DNA of 64,000 nucleotides. Source: Bdellovibrionales bacterium. Its GTDB lineage: Bacteria > Bdellovibrionota > Bdellovibrionia > Bdellovibrionales > JAMPXM01. The stretch lies in assembly GCA_016713885.1 (NCBI GenBank), contig JADJOF010000013.1:124001-188000 (forward strand), read 5' to 3'. The notes under the pieces are model-generated. The model ran no database searches. It was given only the letters and a program-made list of their open reading frames with translations, and was not told the origin of the DNA. This document shows positions 1-8,540 of this stretch, piece by piece (the first letter of the stretch is position 1; every line of letters begins with the position of its first letter). Made by a program: the position numbers and the translations under genes.

Positions 1-1
1 G

Positions 2-118
2 GCTGCTCATGCTGTCTTCCTATCGGACGAGAGAGAAGTTCTCCTAAGGCGTTTGGACCTGAGTCGAGGGCCTTCGATCAATGTCGTGTTCTTTGTAGAG
101 ACGCTCAAATTGAGATAG
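2..118 (+). CDS. C-terminal fragment of a gene cut by the window edge
   Basis: A reading frame is open from base 2 to a TAG at 116-118 and gives about 38 residues with ordinary composition, ending in FVETLKLR. It has no start inside the window, so it would be the tail of a gene that begins upstream. Another frame is also open here, ending near 132, so the choice rests only on protein-like composition. No family is recognisable. About 80 bases follow before the next gene, with no clear terminator. Confidence 0.3.
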   Translation, partial: AAHAVFLSDEREVLLRRLDLSRGPSINVVFFVETLKLR

Positions 119-200
119 CAACGAGCCGATAGAGAGTTTGCCAGTAAGGCTCTTTTCCTAGGGAGGCCAGGATGGTGCCCGCCAAGGAAGGGACATTTCG

Positions 201-833
201 ATGTTCTCAAGGAAGACGATTGTCATGGCCATGTTGGCCGTGCAGGTTTTGATCTCACGGCCAGCGAAGGCTGACGACTCGGAGCCGACATCATCACGTG
301 GTGGTGATGGAACACCGGTTATTTTTGATGTGCGGCGTTCGCTCCCGATGGAGCCGGATGAACCGGTCTATCACGATTTCTATATCAGTGCCGGCGTTGA
401 AGCGGGAATTAAGAAGGGGCAGTTCCTACCTGTCGCGAGGCAGATGCCTGTACATGATCCCATTCAAAACAAGCAACAGGCGTTACTGACGATTGCCGTA
501 GGAAAACTGCAGGTGATCCATGTTGAGCGCAACATGGCGGTAGCACGCTTGGTCTCGGAACTTTCCGACGATGAGCGGCCGACATTGGAGTACGAGGCGG
601 TGATGATCGGCGATCGCGTAGATCTGCGTGGTGCGACGATGGAAGCGCCCAAGGATGCGACGACACAGAAAGCTCGACGCAAGAGAAAAGCGGCACAGCT
701 GGACGACGCGCCCGCAGCTCCGTATGTTCCGGTTGCACCGCATGTTCCGGTGGCGCCAGCCATTGTTGCCCCGGCCGCCGCACCCGCCGCTCCTGAAAAA
801 GTATCAATGAGCGTTCCGCCGCCAAAAGCTTAA
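201..833 (+). CDS. secreted protein with FlgT-C/SH3-like repeat region
   Basis: The 210-residue protein starts with a basic, hydrophobic signal peptide ending near SRPAKA (about residue 24), so it is probably periplasmic. The start is supported by a purine-rich site (AAGGAAGGG) about 10 bases upstream. Residues 55-140 read as a small beta-rich module (aGIKKGQFLPVAR, then VGKLQVIHVERNMAVARL, then MIGDRVDL), a layout seen in FlgT C-terminal-like and related SH3-like envelope domains; this is pattern recognition only. The last 40 residues are a proline/alanine/valine-rich tail with repeated PVAP units, probably a flexible linker. A short inverted repeat follows before prmA. The exact function is unknown. 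Confidence 0.75.
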   Translation: MFSRKTIVMAMLAVQVLISRPAKADDSEPTSSRGGDGTPVIFDVRRSLPMEPDEPVYHDFYISAGVEAGIKKGQFLPVARQMPVHDPIQNKQQALLTIAVGKLQVIHVERNMAVARLVSELSDDERPTLEYEAVMIGDRVDLRGATMEAPKDATTQKARRKRKAAQLDDAPAAPYVPVAPHVPVAPAIVAPAAAPAAPEKVSMSVPPPKA

Positions 834-852
834 GCGACAACGGACCATCGCT

Positions 853-876
853 TGCCCTGATTGCGATGTCAGGGCA
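853..876. other. 8-bp inverted repeat between gene 1 and prmA
   Basis: TGCCCTGA at 853-860 is perfectly complementary to TCAGGGCA at 869-876 with an 8-base loop. There is no T-run after it, so it is not a canonical terminator. It ends ten bases before the proposed prmA start and could be a weak terminator, a leader hairpin or chance. Confidence 0.4.
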
Positions 877-886
877 GGATGGCCGC

Positions 887-1814
887 ATGAGCAGCGCACA
901 AAACTCGTTCGCCATTCTCTCGGTCTCCAATCTTGCTCGTTCTTCAGAGGACGAGTTTGTAGGGCTCTGTTTCTGCCCACGGTGCGGAAGGGGTCTCAGA
1001 AGACCTCCCGTTTTTTCAAAAAGATCTGCGCTATGATCCCGAGGTTCGCGAGACCGAGCGCATGACTTTGAATGTTTACTTTACGGCGATCCCAACTGAG
1101 CAGGAGCGATTGGAGTGGGTGGAGCGTGTTCGTGAAATGGCTCCAGAAGCACAAGTCAGCTTTCGTGTTGAGGCCGCTCGTGATTGGCTGGAAGAGTGGA
1201 AGAAAGGTTTTAAACCTTTCGCGTTTGCAGAACCATTTTGGGTTGTGCCGCGCTGGCTTGCAATTCCGGAGCATCTTCACGCGCATCCCGAACATGTTTT
1301 GCTGATGGAGCCCGGCATGGCGTTTGGCACCGGTACGCATGAGACGACGCGCTTGGCGGCGGGTCTTGTTGTGAAATCGATGCAGCCGGGTTGGCGAGTG
1401 CTCGATGTCGGTACCGGCACGGGAATTCTCGCGTTGATTTGCGAACGTCTCGGCGGGAAAGAGGCGATTGGCAACGATATTGACCCCGAGGCTCGTCGTA
1501 CGGCTCGCGAGAATCTTGAACTGAATCGTGCGACAAAGACAGTGATCGATGATCGAGATTTGGCGTCGATTGCCGGTGCCGCGGCAATGAATCCGTTTGA
1601 TATGGTGATCGCCAATATTATCGACGGCGTGCTCTTGACCCTGGCCGATGATTTGGCGCGCGCGCTGAAGCCAGGCGGAACATTGGTGCTTTCTGGAATT
1701 CTGACCGATCGCGAAGAGTCATTTCATAAAGAGTTTGCGCGTCTTTCGGGCTGCAAAGAACTTTCTCGCGTTCGCGAAGGCGAGTGGTGCGCATCGCTGT
1801 GGAAGAAAGCGTAA
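887..1814 (+). CDS. prmA: ribosomal protein L11 methyltransferase, frame-shifted near the N terminus
   Basis: PrmA trimethylates ribosomal protein L11 using S-adenosylmethionine. The C-terminal 250 residues (ATG at 1062 onward) contain the family signature MAFGTGTHETT, the SAM-binding DVGTGTGILAL and the catalytic-site ANIIDG. That part alone is too short for the family (about 290 residues). The same frame stays open back to 963 and encodes HGAEGVSEDLPFF, typical of the PrmA N-terminal domain, but is stopped by TAG at 960. The missing start lies in the neighbouring frame from ATG 887 (MSSAQNSFAILSVSNL). Removing one base between 962 and 978 (GGG, TTT or CCC runs) joins them into a protein of about 308 residues. 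The break is either a sequence error or a real mutation. rsmE overlaps the stop. Confidence 0.85.
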
Positions 1815-2454
1815 TGCGCAGGTACTGGCTCGATCCCAATGAGGGCGATGCGGTTGATCATGCAGAAGTTGGTGGGACTGTTCGTCTTGCTGGTGATACG
1901 CTTCATCATGTGTCCGTTTGGCGCTTGCCATTCCATGGTTTCCGGTGTTTGAAGCAGTTTTAGAGAAGTGCGTCGAGCTTGGTGTGGAAGCGATACAGCC
2001 GCTTTTTACCGAACAGTCGTTTATTCGCACGCAGAGCGATACCTGGAGCTCGAAGCAGCCGCGTTTTCAGAAAATAATAAAGGGAGCTACGCAGCAATGT
2101 GGCCGAGGCGAGCGCATGGAGCTTCTCGAGCCGACCAAACTTGCCCCTTTTCTATCGGATTTGACGGCCGACGCTAACCGCGGTGCACAAGTTGGGGGTC
2201 TTTTTGCCTATGAGGGAAGCCGCGACGTGCCCTCACGGCCGATTCGGGAGTCTCTTGAGCTGGTTAAAGCCAAGGAGCCTCGTGCTGTCTGGGTTTTTGT
2301 GGGTGGTGAGGGCGGATTTAGCCGAAGTGAAGTGCAGGCTTTTACTGCGGTTGGCATGGAGCCGACGACCCTTGGGCAGCAGGTTTTAAGGGTTGAAACG
2401 GCTTGCGTGGCCCTGGTCAGCATCCTAAAGTACGAGTGGGATTTGATGCGCTAA
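1814..2454 (+). CDS. rsmE: 16S rRNA m3U1498 methyltransferase, internally disrupted
   Basis: RsmE methylates U1498 of 16S rRNA and is a SPOUT enzyme with an N-terminal PUA-like domain. From about 1918 the frame encodes the SPOUT domain: EKCVELGVEAIQPL, ATQQCGRGE, FVGGEGGFSRSEV and the knot motif LGQQVLRVETA. A start (ATG 1814, overlapping the prmA stop as TAATG) in another frame gives MRRYWLDPNEG and GDTLHHV, exactly how RsmE begins. Between LHHV and LALAIPW, roughly 40-50 residues of the PUA domain that other members have are missing, and the two halves are out of frame. A one-base correction cannot repair this, so a deletion or an assembly collapse near 1905-1925 is likely. As written the gene would not give an active enzyme. 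Confidence 0.8.
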
Positions 2455-2468
2455 CATGGGGAAAAATC

Positions 2469-3545
2469 GTGGCGGATATTGAAGTAGACGATTTCGAATT
2501 TAAACCGATCAGCGACGGTCTTGGCTTTCACCGAAAACCGACAAGTGCATCTGCCGATGGTGATGACGACGCATTTAGTTTTTCAAGCCTTGGCGCCCCA
2601 CTTGGCAACTCGACGTCATCGCCGATGAGCTCATCGCGGATGACGACTTTGTCATCTGGCGCAACCGATCCTGATACCGCATTTTCGAGTAAAGCAAAGG
2701 TTCGTCACAACTCAAAAGGTGTTTCGGATCTGATCGCGGCTTTGCCGCCGGCTCTCGACTTTTTGGATGAGAGCGAGCGTCAGTCGCTCGGTGTGACAAA
2801 GTCGACGACAGCCACAAGTTCAGTTTCAACGTCGGTGGCTTCGACAATGACCTCGACAATGAACAAGACATTTCTCAAGATGCCGATCGGACGCGAGGAC
2901 TATAAGCATTCGACAGGACACGCGCCGCAAGCACCGGGCGCAGTGGCTTCAGTTGCAGCTGCAGCGGCTGCGGCCTCGTCTGTTGACGAGAGCATCGCAA
3001 AGCTCGGTAAGTCTTTTCCTCACATGGGACGTCTGGCGGGACAGCCTGCGGCGCAGGCGCTTCGCGATGGTGGCATGAGCTTGGACAAAGCCAAGGCGAA
3101 AGAGAGTGCAACCGAAAAGGGCGTCGCGTTCCACTTTGGCGCGGCGATTTTAGACACGCTGGTGGTTCTTGGCGTTGGCTGTGTTCTGCTGGCGGTGCTT
3201 CTGGGTGTTACCGGAGCAAATCTCGTTGCGTTGCTTGAGAACTCAAAGACAGACACGGCGACCATGGCACTTTTGGGTGTATTGTTTGTTGCAAGTGGTT
3301 TGCTTTATACGCTTGCGGCGCGCAGCTTTATGGGTTCAACGCTGGGCGAGTGGTCGTATGAGATTCGCATTGGCTCGGCCGAGCGCCGCGGTCGGTGGTT
3401 CTATCCGCTACTCGTTTTGTGGCGGGGGGCTCTTGTTGCGGCGACGGGATTTGTCTTTTTCCCGATCGTTTCGGCTCTCGTGGGGCACGATGTATTGAAG
3501 TGGCTGACGGGTCTTGAAATCGTCGCGATTGAGCCGGCGCAGTGA
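2469..3545 (+). CDS. RDD-like polytopic membrane protein with long disordered N terminus
   Basis: I chose the GTG at 2469 because GGGGA lies six bases upstream; an earlier start would run far into rsmE. The protein (358 residues) opens with the segment DFEFKPISDGLGFHRK, then about 190 residues rich in Ser, Thr, Ala and Asp with no predicted fold. The C-terminal 140 residues hold three hydrophobic segments (around AAILDTLVVLGVGCVLLAVL, TMALLGVLFVASGLLYTL and RGALVAATGFVFFPIVSALV) with the ARSFMGSTLGEW pattern of RDD-family proteins. The stop overlaps the rfaE2 start, so the two are probably co-transcribed. Function unknown. Confidence 0.75.
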   Translation: MADIEVDDFEFKPISDGLGFHRKPTSASADGDDDAFSFSSLGAPLGNSTSSPMSSSRMTTLSSGATDPDTAFSSKAKVRHNSKGVSDLIAALPPALDFLDESERQSLGVTKSTTATSSVSTSVASTMTSTMNKTFLKMPIGREDYKHSTGHAPQAPGAVASVAAAAAAASSVDESIAKLGKSFPHMGRLAGQPAAQALRDGGMSLDKAKAKESATEKGVAFHFGAAILDTLVVLGVGCVLLAVLLGVTGANLVALLENSKTDTATMALLGVLFVASGLLYTLAARSFMGSTLGEWSYEIRIGSAERRGRWFYPLLVLWRGALVAATGFVFFPIVSALVGHDVLKWLTGLEIVAIEPAQ

Positions 3546-4021
3546 GCGGACAGCGTTTTTTCGACCATCAACAATTGCGATTGGCTATACAGGCGGAGCG
3601 GAAAGTAAACCCTTCGCTCCGTTTTGTTTTTACGAATGGCTGCTTTGATCTCTTGCATGTTGGTCATATCCGCTACCTGCAGGAGGCCCGGGCTTTAGGC
3701 GATCGCCTCGTGGTGGCGCTGAATACCGATCGCAGCGTTCGCGTTTTGAAGGGGCCAGAGCGGCCCGTTCAGCATGAGCAAGATCGAGCCGAGATCATGG
3801 CGGCACTTGGTTGTGTCGACTACGTCACTTTGTTCGATGATGAGACGCCGCTCAAAGTGATCGAACTGGTTGAGCCCGATATCTTGGTCAAAGGTGGCGA
3901 CTGGCCAGTTGATAAGATTGTCGGTGCGTCGTTTGTTCTGGGTCGCGGTGGCGAAGTACGCTCGCTTCAGTTTCAGCCGGGACGTTCGACGTCTTCGATT
4001 ATCGATAAGATCAAAACTTAA
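3542..4021 (+). CDS. rfaE2: D-glycero-beta-D-manno-heptose 1-phosphate adenylyltransferase
   Basis: This 159-residue protein matches the nucleotidyltransferase half of HldE. It transfers AMP from ATP to heptose 1-phosphate, giving the ADP-heptose precursor used for lipopolysaccharide core and for protein heptosylation. The motif TNGCFDLLHVGH carries the HxGH nucleotide-binding histidines, and ILVKGGDW and GRSTSSII match the conserved C-terminal blocks. The kinase half of HldE is absent, so a separate RfaE1 is expected elsewhere. The start is GTG 3542, overlapping the upstream stop by four bases. Its stop shares bases with the convergent gene's stop. The product could feed the two GT9 enzymes at 31.7-35.1 kb. 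Confidence 0.92.
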   Translation: MSGQRFFDHQQLRLAIQAERKVNPSLRFVFTNGCFDLLHVGHIRYLQEARALGDRLVVALNTDRSVRVLKGPERPVQHEQDRAEIMAALGCVDYVTLFDDETPLKVIELVEPDILVKGGDWPVDKIVGASFVLGRGGEVRSLQFQPGRSTSSIIDKIKT

Positions 4022-4755
4022 AAACGGAATCCGAGTTTCGCGCTGAGCACACTTTGCGTGTAGCGATCGAACTCAATCACCGCAAAGAACTTTTGAAAGC
4101 GCACCGAGGTGCCGATCATCGAGTGAAAGGTGTTCACGCTTTCGATTTCGTGTCGTCCGGTGTCGGTGACGCCAGCTGCGCCACCGACAAAACCGCCGAC
4201 TGATTGTAGAACTCCAAAGCCGACATAGAGGGCCACTTGATTCACGTTGAGCCCGGCGGTCATGTCGACGCCAAAGGTGCGTGTGGTGACCTGATTATTG
4301 ATATTGCCGGTGTTGATGTGCGCAACCAGATTGGCGGAGAGTGGAAGCGATGAGCCTTCGTAAAATCCCCAGCGCAGAGCGCCGCCGTATTGCGACATTT
4401 CGCTCCGCTGATTGTAGGGAATGAAGTGTAAAAAAAAGTCGAGATCGGAGTAGAGACCTTTGCCGATCGAAATCTTTGGAATGGTGATGTCGGCTTGTGG
4501 AGCGGCGAGGCGGTTGCCGAGGCGGCCAAGGTCCTGTGTGGGAATTGTTTCGAGAGAAAGACCGACTTCAAAACCATGATAGCCGCCGAGAGGATAGGGA
4601 TCGGTCAAAGACTTGGTCGCTGTTCCAAAGCCGATAATGCGTAGAGCTTCTTTGCGATCATTGCCGGTGAGGCCACCGGGGAGTTGAAGGGCGGCCTGGC
4701 TCACGGAGCCAATGAAGAAGAGGCATAGAAGAAGTGAGCGCTGGAGGCCTGACAT
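4018..4755 (-). CDS. probable outer-membrane beta-barrel protein
   Basis: The 245-residue product has a short signal peptide (LLLCLFFIGSVSQA, cleavage near residue 21). The mature part alternates polar and aromatic residues in strands of about 9-11 residues and ends in AKLGFRF, with the C-terminal phenylalanine typical of barrels assembled by BamA. Many strands are short (LSLETIPTQ, FFLHFIPYN, LRWGFYEG). It converges with rfaE2 and the stop codons overlap. No specific family is recognised. Confidence 0.65.
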   Translation of the reverse strand: MSGLQRSLLLCLFFIGSVSQAALQLPGGLTGNDRKEALRIIGFGTATKSLTDPYPLGGYHGFEVGLSLETIPTQDLGRLGNRLAAPQADITIPKISIGKGLYSDLDFFLHFIPYNQRSEMSQYGGALRWGFYEGSSLPLSANLVAHINTGNINNQVTTRTFGVDMTAGLNVNQVALYVGFGVLQSVGGFVGGAAGVTDTGRHEIESVNTFHSMIGTSVRFQKFFAVIEFDRYTQSVLSAKLGFRF

Positions 4756-4773
4756 GGAGTCAGGCTAGCAATC

Positions 4774-5940
4774 TCAACCGTTGGCCGCAACTGTGGTTCC
4801 GAGCAATGACTGGATTCGTTGCAGTGTGCTGGTGGCCTCGCTTCGCACGGACTGGTCGTTCGAAGTTTGAATCAGACGTGTGAGAATGGGAACGAGTGGG
4901 TTGAACTGGCGCGTGGTTGTCGCGCTGACGGAACCAGAGCCACCAGTTGACCCGTTTCCGCTTGTCGACGGACGCGTTGCCGACTTGAGATTTTGCTCCG
5001 CTGAAAGGCGAATCATGCGCAGAGCCTCGTAGCGCGTATCTTCAGCCGTCTCGGACGTCACGATGCTGATCAGATACTTGAGGTATTCCATGCGGCTGTA
5101 TGTTTTGAGATAGTTGCGCGCTTGGAGGCGAAGCTCGGAGCCTTCGTGCTCTGATGCGATCGCGATTTGAAGGAGGCCAAAGCTCGACGTGCTTGGTGCT
5201 GAACCCAGAGCCATAACGGCATACTCGTGCATCTTAGAGCGAGAATCATTGAGCATCTCTTTAATGACACCGTAGAAAATGTCAGCCGTGATATCGCGCA
5301 CTTGATACTGCGTGATGAGTTTCATTGTGTGCTCATAGCTGGGCTCGCGAAGAATGTAGGCAAGCCACTCTTCAAGAGTTTTCGGTTCGCCAGTCGCGGG
5401 TTGAATCGGTGCCGCAGTTCCTCCGCCAGCAAAGCCGTCAGCGGCAGCGCTCGATCCGCCCGCACCCTGGGTGTCGTTATCAGACGATTCGTCACCGTCG
5501 TCAGTTTCATTTTTCTCTGAAGCCGGAGCGCCGGGGAGAGTCGATTTCTTCTTCTTTTTCTTCTTCTTTTTGCGGTCTTCCGCTTTCTTGGTTTCCGGTT
5601 TGGTCGCACCGGCGGCAGCTGTCACCGCTGCCGGTGTCGTGGCGGCCGGGATGACGGTCGAAGACTCGGACTCGGGAGCAGCCGGATTTGTTTTCTTGTC
5701 GAGGTCAAGACCTGCAAGACGCGCTTTGTAGAGTCGGCTGCGGGCGCGAGTGGCGGAAGAAGAGCGAGGGCTGCGTTCGGAGAGAATCGTGTTGGAACCA
5801 TCATCGCTTCCGCCCATTCCGAAGGCCGCGAGGCGGGGTTGCCACTCACCGACGTTGTTGCGGCGAGCGGCATCGAACATCAGGCCGATAGCGATCACGA
5901 CGGCAACGGTGATCCATACGGGTTTTGAGTTGTTCGTCAT
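4774..5940 (-). CDS. membrane-anchored HEAT-like repeat protein with poly-lysine linker
   Basis: The 388-residue protein has an N-terminal membrane anchor (VWITVAVVIAIGLMF, residues 8-22). A long low-complexity region follows, including an uninterrupted run of nine lysines near residue 128, then acidic and glycine/serine stretches. From about residue 185 to the end the sequence is helical, with paired amphipathic helices of HEAT/armadillo type (LQIAIASEHEGSELRLQARNYL, LRMIRLSAEQNL, LIQTSNDQSVRSEATSTLQ). It is probably an envelope-tethered scaffold facing the periplasm. It starts 236 bases from the divergent meaB gene. I do not recognise an orthologue with known function. Confidence 0.7.
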   Translation of the reverse strand: MTNNSKPVWITVAVVIAIGLMFDAARRNNVGEWQPRLAAFGMGGSDDGSNTILSERSPRSSSATRARSRLYKARLAGLDLDKKTNPAAPESESSTVIPAATTPAAVTAAAGATKPETKKAEDRKKKKKKKKKSTLPGAPASEKNETDDGDESSDNDTQGAGGSSAAADGFAGGGTAAPIQPATGEPKTLEEWLAYILREPSYEHTMKLITQYQVRDITADIFYGVIKEMLNDSRSKMHEYAVMALGSAPSTSSFGLLQIAIASEHEGSELRLQARNYLKTYSRMEYLKYLISIVTSETAEDTRYEALRMIRLSAEQNLKSATRPSTSGNGSTGGSGSVSATTTRQFNPLVPILTRLIQTSNDQSVRSEATSTLQRIQSLLGTTVAANG

Positions 5941-6176
5941 GCGGGCCTCCTGATGATAACAAGGGCAAGACCAGCACCACCGTTGCCAGGGTGCGCTTTA
6001 ATCGTCGTAACTGCATGAATTTACTAATTAATTTTGTCATCATGGTGGTGCCATGGCGGCTTCTCTGCCCATGCCGAGGCTGGCGATTGTTTTGACAGCC
6101 TGAATCTATGAGCTTCAGAAAACCGTGATTTTTCAAGGCTTTGCTGTTGATCTTGGGACTGACGGAGGGTTGCCAA

Positions 6177-7094
6177 TTGGGGCGCGATCAGGAGCTGCAG
6201 GAACGAATTCAGGGAACAGTGAGTGGCGACACCCGCTCGTTGGCCAAGCTCTTAACTCTGCTTGAGCGCGGTGGTCCGACGGTGGTCGCGCAAACTCCAA
6301 AGTTACTTGAGCCGCCAAAGTCGGCGTTTCGCGTGGGAATCACCGGGCCTCCGGGAGCGGGAAAGTCGACGTTGATTTCGCGGCTCATTGGCCTCTGGCG
6401 CGAGAAGTATGATCTTCGCGTTGGAGTCTTGGCGGTGGATCCATCCAGTCCATTTACCGATGGCGCAATTCTGGGTGATCGAATTCGCTATCACGATCAC
6501 GCTTTGGATCCGAAAGTGTTTATTCGCTCGCTCGGTTCGCGCGGCAGTCTTGGTGGATTGAGTGCATCGGCGTGGTTGATGGTGCGTGCGTTCGATTTGG
6601 CTGAGTTCGACGTGCTCTTGCTTGAAACTGTGGGAGTTGGGCAGACCGAACTTGAGGTTATGAATGTTGCCGACCATGTGTCGGTGATTCTCACGCCAGA
6701 GGGTGGCGACGGCATTCAGGGTATGAAAGCCGGGTTGATGGAGATCGCGAGCACATTCGCAGTCAACAAAGCGGATCGTCCGGGGGCCGATATTTTTGCC
6801 CGCGAATTAGAGGCGGCGCTTGAGCTTGATCCGCGTTCGATGTCGCCGCATCCGCCCAAGGTGTTTAAGCTTTCGGCGCTGACGGGCGACGGCGTCATTG
6901 ATTTTTTAAGTGAGATTGAGGCGGTGCGAACGGATCTCGCGCGCTGGAAGCCGCACCGTCTTGAGCCGCGCCGGCTTCAGGCGGAGGGCCGGGCGCTGAT
7001 GATGGTTGAGGCTGAGCGCAAAGTGAGGCAGGCGGCGTCTCAGATTCAAACACCCCAAGACCTTGGTCGGGTCTTACGAGGTATTTCGTCGTAA
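6177..7094 (+). CDS. meaB: MeaB/ArgK-family G-protein chaperone
   Basis: This P-loop GTPase belongs to the family that protects and reloads B12-dependent methylmalonyl-CoA mutase. Walker A reads GITGPPGAGKST; further motifs are AVDPSSPFTDGAILGDR, the switch-like LLETVGVGQTE and the base-specificity motif NKAD. The start is TTG 6177, seven bases after GGAGGG; an upstream in-frame TTG at 6141 has no comparable site. The length (305 residues) fits the family. No mutase gene is in the window, so the partner is unknown. A short protein of unknown function follows after nine bases and a PilZ protein comes next, probably in one transcript. Confidence 0.88.
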   Translation: MGRDQELQERIQGTVSGDTRSLAKLLTLLERGGPTVVAQTPKLLEPPKSAFRVGITGPPGAGKSTLISRLIGLWREKYDLRVGVLAVDPSSPFTDGAILGDRIRYHDHALDPKVFIRSLGSRGSLGGLSASAWLMVRAFDLAEFDVLLLETVGVGQTELEVMNVADHVSVILTPEGGDGIQGMKAGLMEIASTFAVNKADRPGADIFARELEAALELDPRSMSPHPPKVFKLSALTGDGVIDFLSEIEAVRTDLARWKPHRLEPRRLQAEGRALMMVEAERKVRQAASQIQTPQDLGRVLRGISS

Positions 7095-7103
7095 AATCGT
7101 GGA

Positions 7104-7502
7104 ATGAGAATCGAGAGCCCTGTTCTGCCGGTCTATGCGATGGAGCTTCCGGATCCCTCCGCTGAGCCAGCTCCTGCTGAGGCTCCGGTCGAGATTTCGG
7201 CGGACTCATCTGGCCAGCAACAACCTGAGCAACAGGGCGCGCGCCAAGGGAGGCGCAGTCGATTGGCGAGCTTGCTGGCCGAGCACGGCCACGAGGTCGA
7301 GGCTGTATCGGAGCAACCGGTCGCACCCTCGGCGGGGACCGCTCCAGGGATCATTAATAATCTCTTTGATTCTGTTAACTCGCTCGCGCTTCGGCGCCTA
7401 GACCGTCGCTTGAAAGAAGAGCGAAAGCTCAAAGGTCGTTTGCTTTACACGACTGAAGTGACGAGCGAAAAAGTTGGGTTTTTTATAGACCTCGTTGCAT
7501 GA
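7104..7502 (+). CDS. small protein of unknown function between meaB and PilZ gene
   Basis: The 132-residue product begins nine bases after meaB and ends overlapping the PilZ gene region, so it looks co-transcribed. Its first half is rich in Pro, Ala, Glu and Gln and looks disordered. Around residues 45-62 there is a basic helix (RQGRRSRLASLLAEHGHEVE), and residues 95-115 form another charged helix (LALRRLDRRLKEERKLKGRL). There is no signal peptide or membrane segment. I do not recognise a family. Confidence 0.55.
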   Translation: MRIESPVLPVYAMELPDPSAEPAPAEAPVEISADSSGQQQPEQQGARQGRRSRLASLLAEHGHEVEAVSEQPVAPSAGTAPGIINNLFDSVNSLALRRLDRRLKEERKLKGRLLYTTEVTSEKVGFFIDLVA

Positions 7503-7515
7503 TAACCTTTCCTTC

Positions 7516-8241
7516 ATGGTTTCTTCAGACGACGGCGAGCTGGTCACAGACCCAGCAGAGATTGAGCAGATTCTTCAACTCGCTATGGATAAGCGGGTTG
7601 AGTTCTATTGCGATTTCGACGGCCACGAGTTGCCGTTTCTTTTGCGTGCGGTGAAGGGCAGCAATGCCGTACTTGGCCTGTGGACTGCGGAAGGTGCGCC
7701 ACCTCCACTTCTGGCTCCTGTGCTGGGTAACAAGCTGACGGCGGGTTTGAAGGTGGAGGCCGTTTTTACGCTTCCGAGCGGTCAGTACGCCCTTCGCCAA
7801 GAGATCCTCAATCCGACTTTGACCACGATGACTCTTAGTGCAGAGCGGGGGCTTGTTCGCCTGCAGCGGCGCCGTGACTTTCGCGCCTACGTCCGCTCCT
7901 ACGGCATTCACATGATTTGTCCGCAGCTGGGGCCGAATGCGCGTCTGGATGTGATTGATCTCTCGGTCGGCGGTATGCGGGTGGTTTGGCCAAAAACGTT
8001 TGGAGAGCCCGTCACCGGCGTCAATCCGAACATCCTGCAGATCAAAGGCACGTTGCACTTGCTCGATGGCAAGACCGTGAGCGTGTCCGCTCGCTATGTG
8101 CGTTCGCTCGGCAAGCAGGGAGCCGCTCACGATGCCCCATTTGGTGTGACCTACCAGTTTGTTGATCCCAGCCAAGAGGTGGCCCAGGCCATTCTATTCA
8201 CCTGCATGGCCTGTATGCGAAAGTCCTATTCCGACATCTAG
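7516..8241 (+). CDS. PilZ-domain protein with YcgR-like N-terminal domain
   Basis: The protein of about 240 residues has an N-terminal beta-rich domain followed by a PilZ domain. The cyclic-di-GMP motif is visible: an arginine cluster QRRRDFRAYVR around residue 120 followed by DLSVGGMRV, matching the RxxxR and (D/N)xSxxG signatures. Such proteins bind c-di-GMP, and YcgR relatives act as flagellar brakes; the flagellin genes just downstream fit that role, but this is inference. The start is uncertain: ATG 7516 is used here, while TTG 7495 overlapping the upstream stop is possible. Neither has a clear ribosome site. Confidence 0.8.
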   Translation: MVSSDDGELVTDPAEIEQILQLAMDKRVEFYCDFDGHELPFLLRAVKGSNAVLGLWTAEGAPPPLLAPVLGNKLTAGLKVEAVFTLPSGQYALRQEILNPTLTTMTLSAERGLVRLQRRRDFRAYVRSYGIHMICPQLGPNARLDVIDLSVGGMRVVWPKTFGEPVTGVNPNILQIKGTLHLLDGKTVSVSARYVRSLGKQGAAHDAPFGVTYQFVDPSQEVAQAILFTCMACMRKSYSDI

Positions 8242-8540
8242 CCAGTCGGTCGGCCGGTCGACTGGTCGGGCACCATTGTCTTATTTTGATCCACTTGCGA
8301 TTGTCCGTTCTCCGGATGGGGGCGGCTTGCGGTCTTTCCGAACTTTGTTCGAAAAATTATAAGATAAGTAATTACAGGAGTTTAACGCTACGCAAAATAA
8401 AACCCTAAAGTTATAACGCGGCGCGACGAAAAGAGAGGTGACTGCTGAAACGTTAACTGGGGTGGGCCGGGGGATACGTCCTCACCCTTCTTTCTTGAGT
8501 CGCGATGTGGGCCGCGACCTCCGTCTTTGAGGAGGCGCGT
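8242..8540. other. intergenic leader and promoter region of the first flagellin
   Basis: This stretch of about 300 bases has no gene. It contains an AT-rich segment near 8350-8400 and the sigma-28-like promoter at 8406-8432, then a leader of about 108 bases to the flagellin start. A GAGGAGG ribosome site sits just before the start codon. Confidence 0.6.
8406..8432 (+). promoter_or_regulatory. sigma-28 (FliA)-like promoter of flagellin gene 1
   Basis: TAAAGTTA at 8406-8413, an 11-base spacer and GACGAAAA at 8425-8432 match the FliA consensus (TAAAGTTT, 11 bases, GCCGATAA) at 7 of 8 and 6 of 8 positions with exact spacing. It lies about 110 bases upstream of the flagellin start. Confidence 0.7.

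Noticed and set aside
409..930. A 173-codon minus-strand frame across the first secreted protein gene
   Set aside because: It lies antisense to a gene with a signal peptide and good ribosome site, and its composition (Arg, Pro, Ser) is that of a shadow frame.
5540..5580. Poly-lysine codon run in the HEAT-like protein considered as a frameshift site
   Set aside because: The frame stays open on both sides with a signal anchor before and helical repeats after, so no break is needed.
7525..8175. A 216-codon minus-strand frame opposite the PilZ gene
   Set aside because: The plus strand has a clear PilZ signature; the minus product shows no family features.
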